This document shows, one piece after another, positions 9,197-18,205 of a DNA stretch of 47,066 bases. Source of the DNA: an uncultured Prevotellaceae bacterium (lineage in GTDB: Bacteria; Bacteroidota; Bacteroidia; Bacteroidales; Bacteroidaceae); contig CACXSA010000010.1 of NCBI GenBank assembly GCA_902770195.1, positions 1-47,066 of the forward strand, in the 5' to 3' direction. Position 1 is the first letter of the stretch. The number at the start of each line of letters is the position of its first letter. The translations under genes were made by a program, and so were the position numbers. The notes beneath the pieces were generated by a model, which was not told where the DNA came from, did no database searches, and saw nothing but the letters and a program-made list of their open reading frames with translations.

Positions 9197-12100
9197 TTAC
9201 TTCTCCAAATCATAATCAACAGGTTTTGCTTGTGCATACTGAGCCAACTCGGCTGCAACTTCTTCGTTCTCCTCATCATCGAACTTCAACGGACTAATCT
9301 TCTCCTGAAGGCCTTGGAAGATAACGAACAGCGTAGGAACGACGAAGAGCTGTAGAATGGTACCAATGAACATACCACCAACGGCAGCAGCACCCAGCGT
9401 CTGGTTACCATTCTTACCTACACCACTGGCAAACATCATAGGCAACAGACCAATAACCATAGCCAGTGAGGTCATCAGAATAGGACGCAGACGGGCTGCA
9501 GCACCCAGCACAGCAGACCAAGTAAGTGCCATACCCATCTGACGACGCTCTAGGGCGAACTGAACTATCAGGATGGCATTCTTAGCCAACAGTCCAATCA
9601 GCATAATCAGCGAAATCTGCATATAGATATCGTTAGCGTGGCCGAACAACTGTGTAAAGAGGAAACAGCCTGCCAGACCGAAAGGTACGGAGAGCACCAC
9701 AGACAGCGGAAGGATGTATGACTCGTACTGTGCCGACAGAATCAAGTAAATGAAGATGAAACACAGCAGGAAGATGATTCCCGTGGTGTTCGATGCCTTG
9801 GCCTCCTCACGAGTCAGACCAGAGAAGTCGTAGGTATATCCAGCAGGTAGCACTTCAGCAGCCACCTCCTGAACAGCCTTCAAGGCCTCACCGGTAGAAT
9901 AGCCGTCAGCCACCGTACCTGTCACGTTGATAGACGTAAACAGGTTGAAACGGTTGATGTTCATAGGTCCATAGACACGCTCCATACGACAGAACTCCTG
10001 TACGGGCGACATACCTGCCGGTGTACGTACATAAATGCTATTCATAGACTCTGGGGTCATACGTGTCTCAGGGGAGCCCTGAATCATGACACGATACAAC
10101 TTACCATAGCTGTTGAAGTTAGAGGCATACAATCCACCGAAATAGCCCTGTAGGGTGGTCAGTACGGCAGTAGGAGTGATACCTACCTGCTTACACTTAG
10201 CCACATCAACATTCACCATGTACTGGGGATAGTTCGGATTGTATGATGTCATAGCCATCTGGAACTCGGGGCGCTTGTTCAACTCCTTCAGATAATCCTG
10301 AACGATTCCGAAGAACTTGCCCAGGTCGCCACCAGTACGGTCTTGCATAACCAGAGAGATACCTGAGTTAGCAGAGAAGCCAGGAATCATAGGGGGTGAG
10401 AATGCCAGAATCTGAGCGTCCTTGATATGGGCAGTCTTGATGAAAATCTGGGCGATAACACCAGTAGCATCGAGGGGATTGATGAAGAAACGGTAGATGC
10501 CGTCCCCCTCCCAGAGTCCACTGATCTTCCACCACAGGCCTTTCTGGCGCTCTTCAAAGTCTTTCAACTTGATAATGAACGTACCCTGATCGGAACCCGA
10601 ACCTGCAATGAAGTTATAGCCCTGCACCATCTCACGGTTCTTGATGGCAGGAATCTGTGACAGGATAGAGTCAACCTGTGCCACCACCTCCTTGGTACGT
10701 GCCTCCGATGTGGCAGGGGGCATAGAGATGGTACAGAAGACAGTACCCGTATCCTCGTCAGGCACCAGACCCGTCTTGGTTGTTGACAGGGTTACCACCA
10801 GTACTACAATACCGATAATGACGGTAGCGATGATGGTCAATGGCTTGTGTACCAGTTTCTCGAGAATATTCTTATACTTATCGATAGTCGTGTCGAAAGC
10901 CACGTTGAACGACTGATGGAAACGATCGACACGCGACATCTTCTTCTCATGACCATTCGCGTCGTGAGGCTTCAGGAAGATGGCACACAGGGCCGGTGAC
11001 AAGGTCAAGGCGTTCAGTGCCGAAATAATAATAGACACAGCCATCGTGACACCGAACTCACGATAGAACGTTCCACTCGTACCACCAATGAACGATACAG
11101 GCACGAACACGGCAGCCATCACCAGCGTGATGGAGATGATAGCACCAGAAATCTCGTTCATAGCATCGATAGAGGCAGAAAGAGGCGATTTATAACCCTG
11201 GTCCAACTTAGCATGGACAGCCTCAACCACCACGATGGCATCGTCCACCACAATGGCAATTGCCAACAACAGGGCGGAGAGAACCAGCAGGTTGATGGAG
11301 AAGCCCATCACGTTCAAGAAGAAGAAGGTTCCCACCAAGGATACAGGTACCGCAATAAGAGGAATCAGCGTAGAACGCATATCCTGCAGGAAGATGTAAA
11401 CCACGAGGAACACGAGTGCCAGCGTCATGAAGAGGGTGAATACCACCTCCTCGATAGAAGCATAGAGGAATTCCGTAACATCGTAGTTAATCTTTACCTC
11501 CATGCCCGGTGGCATCAGCTTCTTCTGGGCTTCCAGCTCAGCCTTTACCTCCTTGGCAATCTGGTTGGCATTAGAACCTGCCACCTGCTGTATCATGGTT
11601 AGGATAGAAGGCATGCCGTTGTTCTTCATCGACACGTCATAGCCTTCACCTCCCAGTTCTATCTTAGCAACGTCTCTCAGTCGAAGTGTCTGTCCGACGG
11701 CATCACTCTTGATAATGATGTTGCCAAACTCCTCGGCGGTTCTGAAACGTCCTGTGTAGCGCATCGAATATTCGTAGGCCACACCACTGGCCTGTTGACC
11801 GAACTTACCTGGTGCTGCCTCGATATTCTGTTCCGCCAAAACTCCTGAGATATCGGCAGGCACTAGGTTATGCTGCTTCATCACATCAGGATAGAGCCAT
11901 ATACGCATGGCATAGGTCTTCGAACTGAAGCTGGAAGCATCGCCTACGCCCTCGATACGCTTCAAGGCCGGTATCAGGTTGATGGCATTATAGTTGGTTA
12001 AGAACTCATCGTCATAACGACCATCAGAGGTCAACGAATACATGAGAACCTGTGACGACTGGCGCTTTACCACGCGGACACCAATCTGGTTAACCTCCGC

Positions 12101-12457
12101 AGGCAGCAAGGCGGTTGCCTGAGAAACGCGGTTCTGCACGTTCACGGCACACATATCAGGATTAATACCCTGGCGGAACATCACCTGAATCATGGCTGAA
12201 CTCGGAGATGCCGTTGACGTGATATAGTCCATACCTTCCACACCGTTGATACTCTCCTCAAGAGGCGTAACAACAGCATTCTTCACCGTCTCAGCATCAG
12301 CACCAGGATAACTGGCTATCACCATGATGTTTGGCGGTGCAATATTCGGATACTGCTCAATAGGAAGTGAGACCAGTCCGATGAAACCCAGCAGCACAAT
12401 AACGATAGAGATTACCGTAGAGAGCACCGGGCGTTTGATAAAATTCGTAAAAGTCAT
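9197..12457 (-). CDS. RND efflux pump, HAE1 (AcrB/MexB-like) family
   Basis: Inner-membrane proton-driven drug/hydrophobe exporter. It starts with the family's FTNFIKRPVLSTVISI and has twelve hydrophobic segments in two repeats with two large periplasmic loops. The proton-relay segment IVVDDAIVVVE (adjacent Asp pair) in the TM4 region is intact. At 1086 residues it is about 40 longer than AcrB, with an acidic C-terminal tail. It forms an operon with the adaptor (upstream, 48-base gap) and the outer-membrane factor (one-base gap). The substrate cannot be predicted; similar Bacteroidales pumps are chromosomal multidrug or bile-related systems. Confidence 0.93.
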   Translation of the reverse strand: MTFTNFIKRPVLSTVISIVIVLLGFIGLVSLPIEQYPNIAPPNIMVIASYPGADAETVKNAVVTPLEESINGVEGMDYITSTASPSSAMIQVMFRQGINPDMCAVNVQNRVSQATALLPAEVNQIGVRVVKRQSSQVLMYSLTSDGRYDDEFLTNYNAINLIPALKRIEGVGDASSFSSKTYAMRIWLYPDVMKQHNLVPADISGVLAEQNIEAAPGKFGQQASGVAYEYSMRYTGRFRTAEEFGNIIIKSDAVGQTLRLRDVAKIELGGEGYDVSMKNNGMPSILTMIQQVAGSNANQIAKEVKAELEAQKKLMPPGMEVKINYDVTEFLYASIEEVVFTLFMTLALVFLVVYIFLQDMRSTLIPLIAVPVSLVGTFFFLNVMGFSINLLVLSALLLAIAIVVDDAIVVVEAVHAKLDQGYKSPLSASIDAMNEISGAIISITLVMAAVFVPVSFIGGTSGTFYREFGVTMAVSIIISALNALTLSPALCAIFLKPHDANGHEKKMSRVDRFHQSFNVAFDTTIDKYKNILEKLVHKPLTIIATVIIGIVVLVVTLSTTKTGLVPDEDTGTVFCTISMPPATSEARTKEVVAQVDSILSQIPAIKNREMVQGYNFIAGSGSDQGTFIIKLKDFEERQKGLWWKISGLWEGDGIYRFFINPLDATGVIAQIFIKTAHIKDAQILAFSPPMIPGFSANSGISLVMQDRTGGDLGKFFGIVQDYLKELNKRPEFQMAMTSYNPNYPQYMVNVDVAKCKQVGITPTAVLTTLQGYFGGLYASNFNSYGKLYRVMIQGSPETRMTPESMNSIYVRTPAGMSPVQEFCRMERVYGPMNINRFNLFTSINVTGTVADGYSTGEALKAVQEVAAEVLPAGYTYDFSGLTREEAKASNTTGIIFLLCFIFIYLILSAQYESYILPLSVVLSVPFGLAGCFLFTQLFGHANDIYMQISLIMLIGLLAKNAILIVQFALERRQMGMALTWSAVLGAAARLRPILMTSLAMVIGLLPMMFASGVGKNGNQTLGAAAVGGMFIGTILQLFVVPTLFVIFQGLQEKISPLKFDDEENEEVAAELAQYAQAKPVDYDLEK

Positions 12458-12505
12458 TATAATTTACAATTTGACGATTTACAATTCAACGATTAATTGA
12501 GCCAA

Positions 12506-13663
12506 TTACTTTTTCATAGCTCCCACGATGTCGCCTGCACTCATAGCCTTGGCCTGCTCCTGAATTTTCTGCTCATAGCGTTCAGGAGTGATGGGCACTA
12601 TCTCCATACCGTCAGACAGTTTGGTTACACCATTGGTCACATACTTGTCTCCTGTCTTCAAGCCTTCAGTAACCACATAGTTAACACCGTCGTTCTGGGG
12701 ATCAACTTTTATCTCGGAATACTTCACCTTGTTACCCTCACCCAAGAGATAGATGAACTTCTTGTTCTGCACCTCACTGACGCAGCTCTGTGGGATGATG
12801 ATAGCATTGGTGTTCTGACGAGGGATAATGATGGTACCTGCGCCACCACTCTTCAGTACTTTCTCGGCATTGGGGAAAGCGGCGATCAGCTGTACAGAAC
12901 CCGTAGCCTGGTCGATAACACCACTCATCTTGGTTACCTTACCTTCATGAGGATAGATCGTACCATCAGCCAACTTCAACTTCACAGCAGGAAGGCTCTG
13001 CAGTCCGCCGTTCTGAGAGATAGCCATTGCATACTTCTCAGTGATAGAGAAATAAACCTCCATAGAAGAGATATTGCTTACCATTGTCAACACGTCAGAA
13101 GCGCTAACCAAGGCGCCCTTCTTGAAAGGCAGTGTACCAACCACACCGGTGGCAGGACTTTTCACAAAGCAGAAATTCAGCATCTCCTTAGCAGAAGCCA
13201 GGCTTGCCTGAGCCTGAGCAAGCTGTGCCTTCGCACTTTCAAAACTATTCTTTGAAGTCTGTAACTCATAGTCGCCAATCACCTTGTTAGCGTGTAACAG
13301 CTGTGAATTCTCATAAGTCAACTTGGCAGTATTTACCTGCTGCTGGGCGGTATTTACCGTAGCCTGAGCCTGACGAACCTGAGCCTGATAAGTCTCATTA
13401 TCAACAACGAACAAGGTCTGACCTGAAACAACGGTCTGACCCTCTTTCACATTAATCTGTGTCAAGAAACCCTGAACTTTTGGACGAATCTCCACATCCT
13501 GTACACCCTTGATGGTAGCAGGATAAGTGCTCTGCATGTCAGCAGTTGAGACACCGGCAGCCTGCACGGGATACTCATTGTCGCCGAATGTAGGACGGCC
13601 ACCGCCGCCTCCACATGAAACCAGTGTTGCAGCAACAGCTGCAAACATCAACATTTTTTTCAT
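12506..13663 (-). CDS. RND efflux periplasmic adaptor (membrane fusion protein)
   Basis: A 385-residue lipoprotein linking the pump and the outer-membrane channel. MKKMLMFAAVAATLVSC carries a lipobox (LVSC), followed by a Gly-rich linker. The family order is visible: a lipoyl half (VEIRPKVQGFLTQINVKEGQTV), an alpha-helical hairpin rich in Gln/Ala (about 105-165), a second lipoyl half (VKSPATGVVGTLPFKKGALV), then the beta-barrel and membrane-proximal domains. It is the first gene of the efflux operon. No local repressor gene is adjacent. The neighbour on the other side is a sigma factor transcribed divergently. Confidence 0.92.
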   Translation of the reverse strand: MKKMLMFAAVAATLVSCGGGGGRPTFGDNEYPVQAAGVSTADMQSTYPATIKGVQDVEIRPKVQGFLTQINVKEGQTVVSGQTLFVVDNETYQAQVRQAQATVNTAQQQVNTAKLTYENSQLLHANKVIGDYELQTSKNSFESAKAQLAQAQASLASAKEMLNFCFVKSPATGVVGTLPFKKGALVSASDVLTMVSNISSMEVYFSITEKYAMAISQNGGLQSLPAVKLKLADGTIYPHEGKVTKMSGVIDQATGSVQLIAAFPNAEKVLKSGGAGTIIIPRQNTNAIIIPQSCVSEVQNKKFIYLLGEGNKVKYSEIKVDPQNDGVNYVVTEGLKTGDKYVTNGVTKLSDGMEIVPITPERYEQKIQEQAKAMSAGDIVGAMKK

Positions 13664-13736
13664 TTTTACCTATTTTATAACTTATTTATTAATCTTTTTA
13701 CGAAAACCTGAAATGTTATTTTTAGTTTTCAACCTG

Positions 13737-13744
13737 CAAAATTA
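13737..13744 (-). promoter_or_regulatory. -7 box for the RND efflux operon
   Basis: Read leftward: TAATTTTG, 73 bases before the adaptor start, matching TAnnTTTG. No good TTTG at the usual upstream distance. The AT-rich stretch with five TA steps (13759-13769) lies just upstream. Confidence 0.55.
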
Positions 13745-13819
13745 CTAATTATTTCGCAATATATATATAAGGTATGCAACATTTAACAAAATTTACCATG
13801 CTTTTCATATACTTATTCG

Positions 13820-13827
13820 TATCTTTG
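13820..13827 (+). promoter_or_regulatory. -7 box for the small sigma factor gene
   Basis: TATCTTTG, a perfect TAnnTTTG match, 20 bases before the ATG. The predicted leader is about 14 nt and contains a run of A. Confidence 0.65.
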
Positions 13828-13847
13828 CACACTGAAAAAAAAAGAAA

Positions 13848-14405
13848 ATGATGAAGACAAGCGAACGAGATGCCTTGATTACGGGCAACATGGGTTATGT
13901 GGTCACACTGGCTCGCCAATATAAAAGTGAGTTATTAAGTACAGACGACCTGATTAGTGAAGGAAGTATCGGCCTGATGAAAGCAGCTGACAAGTTTGAC
14001 CCCAGCCGCGGGAAGCCTTTCGTGACGTTTGCCGCCCCTTTCATCCGCAGGAGCATCGAGGATGCTATCAGTCGACTGACTGGAGATTTTCCCATCATGT
14101 CCACCGATGAGAGCCTGCCCATCGGTTCTAACAACAACTACACCCTATTGAATGTCCTTGAGGACAAGGGAGCACCAAGGACTGATGCCACTTTGGAGCA
14201 AAACACCCTCTCTGACAATATGACCAAAGCTATCAATACACTCAATGAACGTGAGCAAGCCGTTATCAAGCGCTGCTTTGGTATTGAATATCAACACATG
14301 ACGATGGCAGAGATTGGTGAGCAGTTAGGATTGAAACGGGAAAGGGTCAGACAGATTCGCGACAAGGCGATGCGGAAACTCAGGAAAGCAAACCCATCTG
14401 CTTAG
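13848..14405 (+). CDS. Compact sigma-70 family factor (regions 2 and 4 only)
   Basis: An RNA polymerase sigma factor of 185 residues. Region 2 (about 10-80) has LSTDDLISEGSIGLMKAADKFDPSRG, like primary sigma factors. Region 4 (about 125-182) has MTMAEIGEQLGLKRERVRQIRDKAMRKLR, a strong -35-type helix-turn-helix. Region 1.2 and most of region 3 are absent, and Bacteroidetes RpoD is about 100 residues longer. The tryptophan pair that opens promoter DNA in RpoD region 2.3 is replaced (FVTFAAPFIRRSI). It resembles a shortened RpoD paralogue more than an ECF factor. No anti-sigma gene is adjacent. Its 3' end overlaps the convergent cca gene by 26 bases. Confidence 0.85.
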   Translation: MMKTSERDALITGNMGYVVTLARQYKSELLSTDDLISEGSIGLMKAADKFDPSRGKPFVTFAAPFIRRSIEDAISRLTGDFPIMSTDESLPIGSNNNYTLLNVLEDKGAPRTDATLEQNTLSDNMTKAINTLNEREQAVIKRCFGIEYQHMTMAEIGEQLGLKRERVRQIRDKAMRKLRKANPSA

Positions 14406-15807
14406 CCTTCTCTGCCAACAGCTCCAACAACGGCTCGCGCTCGTTTGGCACCTTGTTGTCCAATACCGCATCCTTCAGGTATTGTTTTAACACACCGACC
14501 TCCCTGGAAGGCTTTAAATGGAACATCTCCATGATTTCATTACCATCAATAACAGGTTGCAACAAACGCTTGTAGTCCTTAACCTGCAGATCGGCCAGTT
14601 TCTCACGAACCATACGGAAGTTCTCCAAAAAAAACTTTTTGCGAACCTCGTTTTTGGATGTGATGTCCGCCTCACACAGCGTCATCAGGTCGTCAATATC
14701 GTCTCCTGCATCGTTTAGAAGTCGGCGCACAGCACTGTCAGTCACCTCGCTGTCGGCAATCACCTGAGGACGCATGTGCAGGTCCACCATTTTCTGCACA
14801 TACTTCATTTCCATACCCATGGGAAGCTTAAGCCTACGGAAGATGCCTGGAACCATCTTGGCCCCGATGATGTTATGGTTATGGAAAGTCCATCCGACAC
14901 CAGGTTCCCACCGTTTGGAACGTGTTTTCCCAATGTCATGCAACAAGGCACCCCAGCGGAGCCAAAGGCTTCCTTGTGCCTTCACAACATTCTCCAGCAC
15001 TTCCAAGGTATGATAGAAATTGTTCTTATGCGCTTTCCCGTCCCGTTTCTCCACAATATCCAAGGCAGAGAGTTCTGGCAGAATGATTTGAAGCAAACCA
15101 CTGCGTTGCAAATATTCCAACCCAATACTGGGGTGAGGAGCCATCATGATTTTGTTCAGTTCCACCTCGATGCGCTCACCACTAACTATCTTAATGCGGT
15201 CGGCCATCCGGTTGAGGGCATCGAAAGTATCCTCTTCTATTTTGAAATTCAGCTGGGTGGCAAAACGAATACAACGCATCATCCGTAACGGGTCGTCGCT
15301 GAAAGTCACTTCAGGGTCCAACGGTGTTGCAATAATACCATCTTCCAAGTCTGCAATGCCGTTGAACGGATCCACCAATTCACCAAAACGGCTCTCATTC
15401 AGACAGATAGCCATTGCATTAATGGTGAAATCACGACGATTCTGATCATCTTCTAACGTACCATCCTCAACAATGGGTTTCCGCGAATCGTGACTATAGC
15501 TCTCCTTACGCGCTCCCACGAATTCTACCTCCATATCGTGAAACTTCACCTGAGCAGTACCGAAATTGCGAAACACAGACAGATGGGCACGTTTCCCCAA
15601 CAGCTGTTTGAGTTCCTGAGCCACCTGAATGCCACTGCCCACGACAACGACATCAATATCGTCACTCGGACGTTCCAAAAAGATGTCACGCACATAGCCT
15701 CCCACCACATAGCACTCCACCCCTAGCCTATCGGCTACGGACGATATCTGATGGAATATCTCCTGGTCTAATATTTTCGCCAACGCCTTGTCTGAATACA
15801 GTTTCAT
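14380..15807 (-). CDS. cca: CCA tRNA nucleotidyltransferase with HD domain
   Basis: Adds or repairs the 3' CCA of tRNAs; the tRNA-Pro in this window lacks an encoded CCA and would need it. The N-terminal nucleotidyltransferase core has GGYVRDIFLERPSDDIDVVV (metal-binding DxD) and the RRDFTINAMA motif. After the neck and body comes an HD phosphohydrolase domain (HTLEVLENV... RWGALLHDIGKT, about residues 255-300). The 475-residue length fits CCA/PcnB proteins with an HD domain. It is monocistronic, with its own -7 box at 15835-15842, and is divergent from the PAP2 gene. Confidence 0.92.
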   Translation of the reverse strand: MKLYSDKALAKILDQEIFHQISSVADRLGVECYVVGGYVRDIFLERPSDDIDVVVVGSGIQVAQELKQLLGKRAHLSVFRNFGTAQVKFHDMEVEFVGARKESYSHDSRKPIVEDGTLEDDQNRRDFTINAMAICLNESRFGELVDPFNGIADLEDGIIATPLDPEVTFSDDPLRMMRCIRFATQLNFKIEEDTFDALNRMADRIKIVSGERIEVELNKIMMAPHPSIGLEYLQRSGLLQIILPELSALDIVEKRDGKAHKNNFYHTLEVLENVVKAQGSLWLRWGALLHDIGKTRSKRWEPGVGWTFHNHNIIGAKMVPGIFRRLKLPMGMEMKYVQKMVDLHMRPQVIADSEVTDSAVRRLLNDAGDDIDDLMTLCEADITSKNEVRKKFFLENFRMVREKLADLQVKDYKRLLQPVIDGNEIMEMFHLKPSREVGVLKQYLKDAVLDNKVPNEREPLLELLAEKAKQMGLLS

Positions 15808-15834
15808 GAAGGTCTAATATAGTGAATTTGTGCG

Positions 15835-15842
15835 CAAAGGTA
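15835..15842 (-). promoter_or_regulatory. -7 box for cca
   Basis: Read leftward: TACCTTTG, followed by GCGCAC, 28 bases before the cca ATG. A second match (TAATTTTG) abuts it at 15843-15850. It is back to back with the PAP2 promoter. Confidence 0.65.
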
Positions 15843-15863
15843 CAAAATTATCGTGAAAAAAAG

Positions 15864-15893
15864 TTGATTTTTGTTTTTTATTAGTTACCTTTG
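15864..15893 (+). promoter_or_regulatory. Promoter of the PAP2-barrel gene
   Basis: TTG at 15864-15866, 19 bases, then TACCTTTG at 15886-15893: a good match to the Bacteroidetes housekeeping promoter. The leader of about 28 nt is almost pure A. Confidence 0.7.
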
Positions 15894-15927
15894 CACACAA
15901 AAATAAAAAAAATAAGAAAAAAAATCT

Positions 15928-17640
15928 ATGAAACTATTCCTGATCACAATGCTTCTGGTGCTGTCATCACAGGCCAATGCAGACAATTATCTTGAGATGA
16001 AACCCATTAAGATGGAAGTTCCAGAAATGAAAGCCGAGCTGGTGAACGTTTCTGAGGTAAATGTTGGACTGACCGAGGTTCCTGAGATGGGTATGGGACA
16101 GGCTGACGAGCAGGAAGTAAACACTACTGGCATGAGCCTGAACATGAACAAAAGTTCCAATACCTGGAAGCCCGATTTTGCTTTCTTCAAGTCAAGAACG
16201 AAAGAAGGTTTGAAACCCTATAAGTTCATGGACGACATGACTTTCGCTGGTGTTCCCCTTTTCATAGCCGGAATCATTGCAAAGAGTGAGAAGAATGCTT
16301 TTAAGCAGCAAACCAAGCACTCATTGGTCACCAATTTCAAGACAGGTATTGATGACTACACCCAGTTCTTCGGTCCCGCTGCTGTTGTAGGTCTGAAACT
16401 CGGTGGTTATGAGGGACGTAGCGACTGGCCCCGTTTGCTGGCTAGTGCTGGTATGGGCTATGGTATTATGGCTCTCCTAGTTAACACCATCAAGAACTCA
16501 GCTAAGGAGATGCGTCCTGACGGAAGTACAGCCAACTCATGGCCCTCTGGTCATACTGCAACGGCTTTCGTAGGTGCCACACTGTTGCACAAGGAGTACG
16601 GTCTTACCCGTTCACCCTGGTTCTCAGTAGCAGGTTATGGTGTAGCTACGGCTACTGGTGTGATGCGTGTGTTGAACAACCGTCACTGGATTAGCGACGT
16701 GCTCTCAGGAGCTGGTATCGGTATGGTTTCAGGTGAATTAGGCTATGCCCTCTGCGACCTGCTCTTCAAGGGCAAAGGTCTGTTGCGTAACGACATCTAC
16801 GGTTCTCCAAGTGTTATCGACCATCCCTCGTTCTTCTCTATCTCTATGGGTGTAGGCTTTGGCTCTCGCGACCTCGACTTCAACATGGAAGAGATGGGGT
16901 TTGCAGAAGACATGAATATGAAGTTCAAGGCTTCCACAGCGGTAAGTGCTGAAGGTGCTTACTTCTTCAACCCTTACATCGGTGTGGGTGGTCGTCTGCG
17001 CGTGAAGAGCACACCTATCAAGGGATGGAACAATATCACGGATTTTGCTTGGCAAGACGTAGCAAGCATCTATGAAATGACCGAATTAGATCAAGAATTT
17101 ATGGATGACATGGAGACTGAGATTAACGACGTTGATTTCGTCATCGAGAGCGACCACTTAACGGAATTTGCCGCTGACCTTGGTGCATATTTCAATCTCC
17201 CCCTTTCCGATCGCTTTGCCCTGGGCAGCAAACTGCTCGTAGGTCGTAGCATCATGCAGGAACTGTCGTTGGATGCCAAGATGGCAGGAAAGGAATACAA
17301 ACCTGGTGATACTAAAGGTAATCCTCAAGGCAATGAATTCAGCCTGGAATGGGACTACTTCAAGGTAATGGCCAACAACACCATGAAGTTCGGTACCGGT
17401 ATTTCGCTGACATACGCTTATAAGAAGAACTTCTCATGGAAGGTTTTCCTAGACTATGATGTCACACGTAAGAAATATACGATGGAATACAACTATGGAG
17501 GTATTCCCTTGGCAATGTTCCCCTCAGCTTTTGAGAATATGACCGATCAAGAATACATGGACAACTTCATGATGACCAAGAGCATCAACAAGACCATGCA
17601 CTCCTTCGTGCTCGGTGCATCATTTGCTGTCAATTTCTAA
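15928..17640 (+). CDS. PAP2-family phosphatase with C-terminal outer-membrane barrel
   Basis: A 570-residue exported protein. Signal peptide at about 1-18 (ends QANA), then a Met/Glu/Val-rich linker (20-75). The PAP2 domain (about 95-285) has all three motifs: KNSAKEMRP (KxxxxxxRP), PSGH, and RVLNNRHWISD (Rx5Hx3D). The last ~280 residues alternate polar and hydrophobic strands, carry YFNPYIGVGGRLR and end in Phe (FAVNF), as in outer-membrane beta-barrels. Known PAP2 enzymes hydrolyse lipid phosphates or act on lipid A. This one is probably outer-membrane bound; its substrate is unknown. It has its own promoter. The DUF1599 gene follows seven bases after its stop. Confidence 0.85.
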   Translation: MKLFLITMLLVLSSQANADNYLEMKPIKMEVPEMKAELVNVSEVNVGLTEVPEMGMGQADEQEVNTTGMSLNMNKSSNTWKPDFAFFKSRTKEGLKPYKFMDDMTFAGVPLFIAGIIAKSEKNAFKQQTKHSLVTNFKTGIDDYTQFFGPAAVVGLKLGGYEGRSDWPRLLASAGMGYGIMALLVNTIKNSAKEMRPDGSTANSWPSGHTATAFVGATLLHKEYGLTRSPWFSVAGYGVATATGVMRVLNNRHWISDVLSGAGIGMVSGELGYALCDLLFKGKGLLRNDIYGSPSVIDHPSFFSISMGVGFGSRDLDFNMEEMGFAEDMNMKFKASTAVSAEGAYFFNPYIGVGGRLRVKSTPIKGWNNITDFAWQDVASIYEMTELDQEFMDDMETEINDVDFVIESDHLTEFAADLGAYFNLPLSDRFALGSKLLVGRSIMQELSLDAKMAGKEYKPGDTKGNPQGNEFSLEWDYFKVMANNTMKFGTGISLTYAYKKNFSWKVFLDYDVTRKKYTMEYNYGGIPLAMFPSAFENMTDQEYMDNFMMTKSINKTMHSFVLGASFAVNF

Positions 17641-17647
17641 ACCGGCT

Positions 17648-18205
17648 ATGGCAGCGACAAACGAAAAGACCAACCGACAGTTTGAGCAGATTATCGACGA
17701 ATGCCGTACACTGTTCGAGAAGAAGCTCCACGACTATGGAGCTTCATGGCGTATCTTACGACCTGCTTCCCTCACCGACCAGCTATTCATCAAAGCCAAG
17801 CGCATACGCTCCCTGGAAATCAAGAAGGAGTCGCTTGTAGGCGAAGGCATACGCCCTGAATTCATAGCACTCATCAACTACGGCATCGTGGGACTGATTC
17901 AGATATACAACGGATTCTCCGACACCGTGGACATCAGCAACGAAGAGGCCTTGAAACTGTACGACAAGTATGCAACAGAGGCTTTGGAACTGATGAAACG
18001 TAAGAACCACGACTACGATGAAGCCTGGCGTGGCATGCGAGTGAGCAGCTATACAGACTTCATTCTGACCAAGATAGAGCGCATCAAGGAGATAGAGAAT
18101 CTGGGAGGCGACACGTTGGTCAGCGAGGGTATTGATGCCAACTATATGGACATCATCAACTATGCCGTCTTCGGAGCCATCAAGCTCTGTAAAGAAGAAG
18201 TGTGA
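17648..18205 (+). CDS. DUF1599 protein with two tandem repeats
   Basis: A 185-residue cytoplasmic protein. The start at 17648 avoids overlap with the preceding gene; a longer reading would begin inside it. Two copies of a DUF1599-like unit are plain: [20 protein letters not shown] (about 26-45) and [19 protein letters not shown] (about 118-136), each followed by a K(A/I)xRIxxxE helix, an SEGI/GEGI step and a xxINYxxxG segment. The function is unknown. Bacteroidales often keep it upstream of a DoxX-like gene and tpiA, as here. The last four bases overlap the GTG start of the next gene. Confidence 0.8.
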   Translation: MAATNEKTNRQFEQIIDECRTLFEKKLHDYGASWRILRPASLTDQLFIKAKRIRSLEIKKESLVGEGIRPEFIALINYGIVGLIQIYNGFSDTVDISNEEALKLYDKYATEALELMKRKNHDYDEAWRGMRVSSYTDFILTKIERIKEIENLGGDTLVSEGIDANYMDIINYAVFGAIKLCKEEV

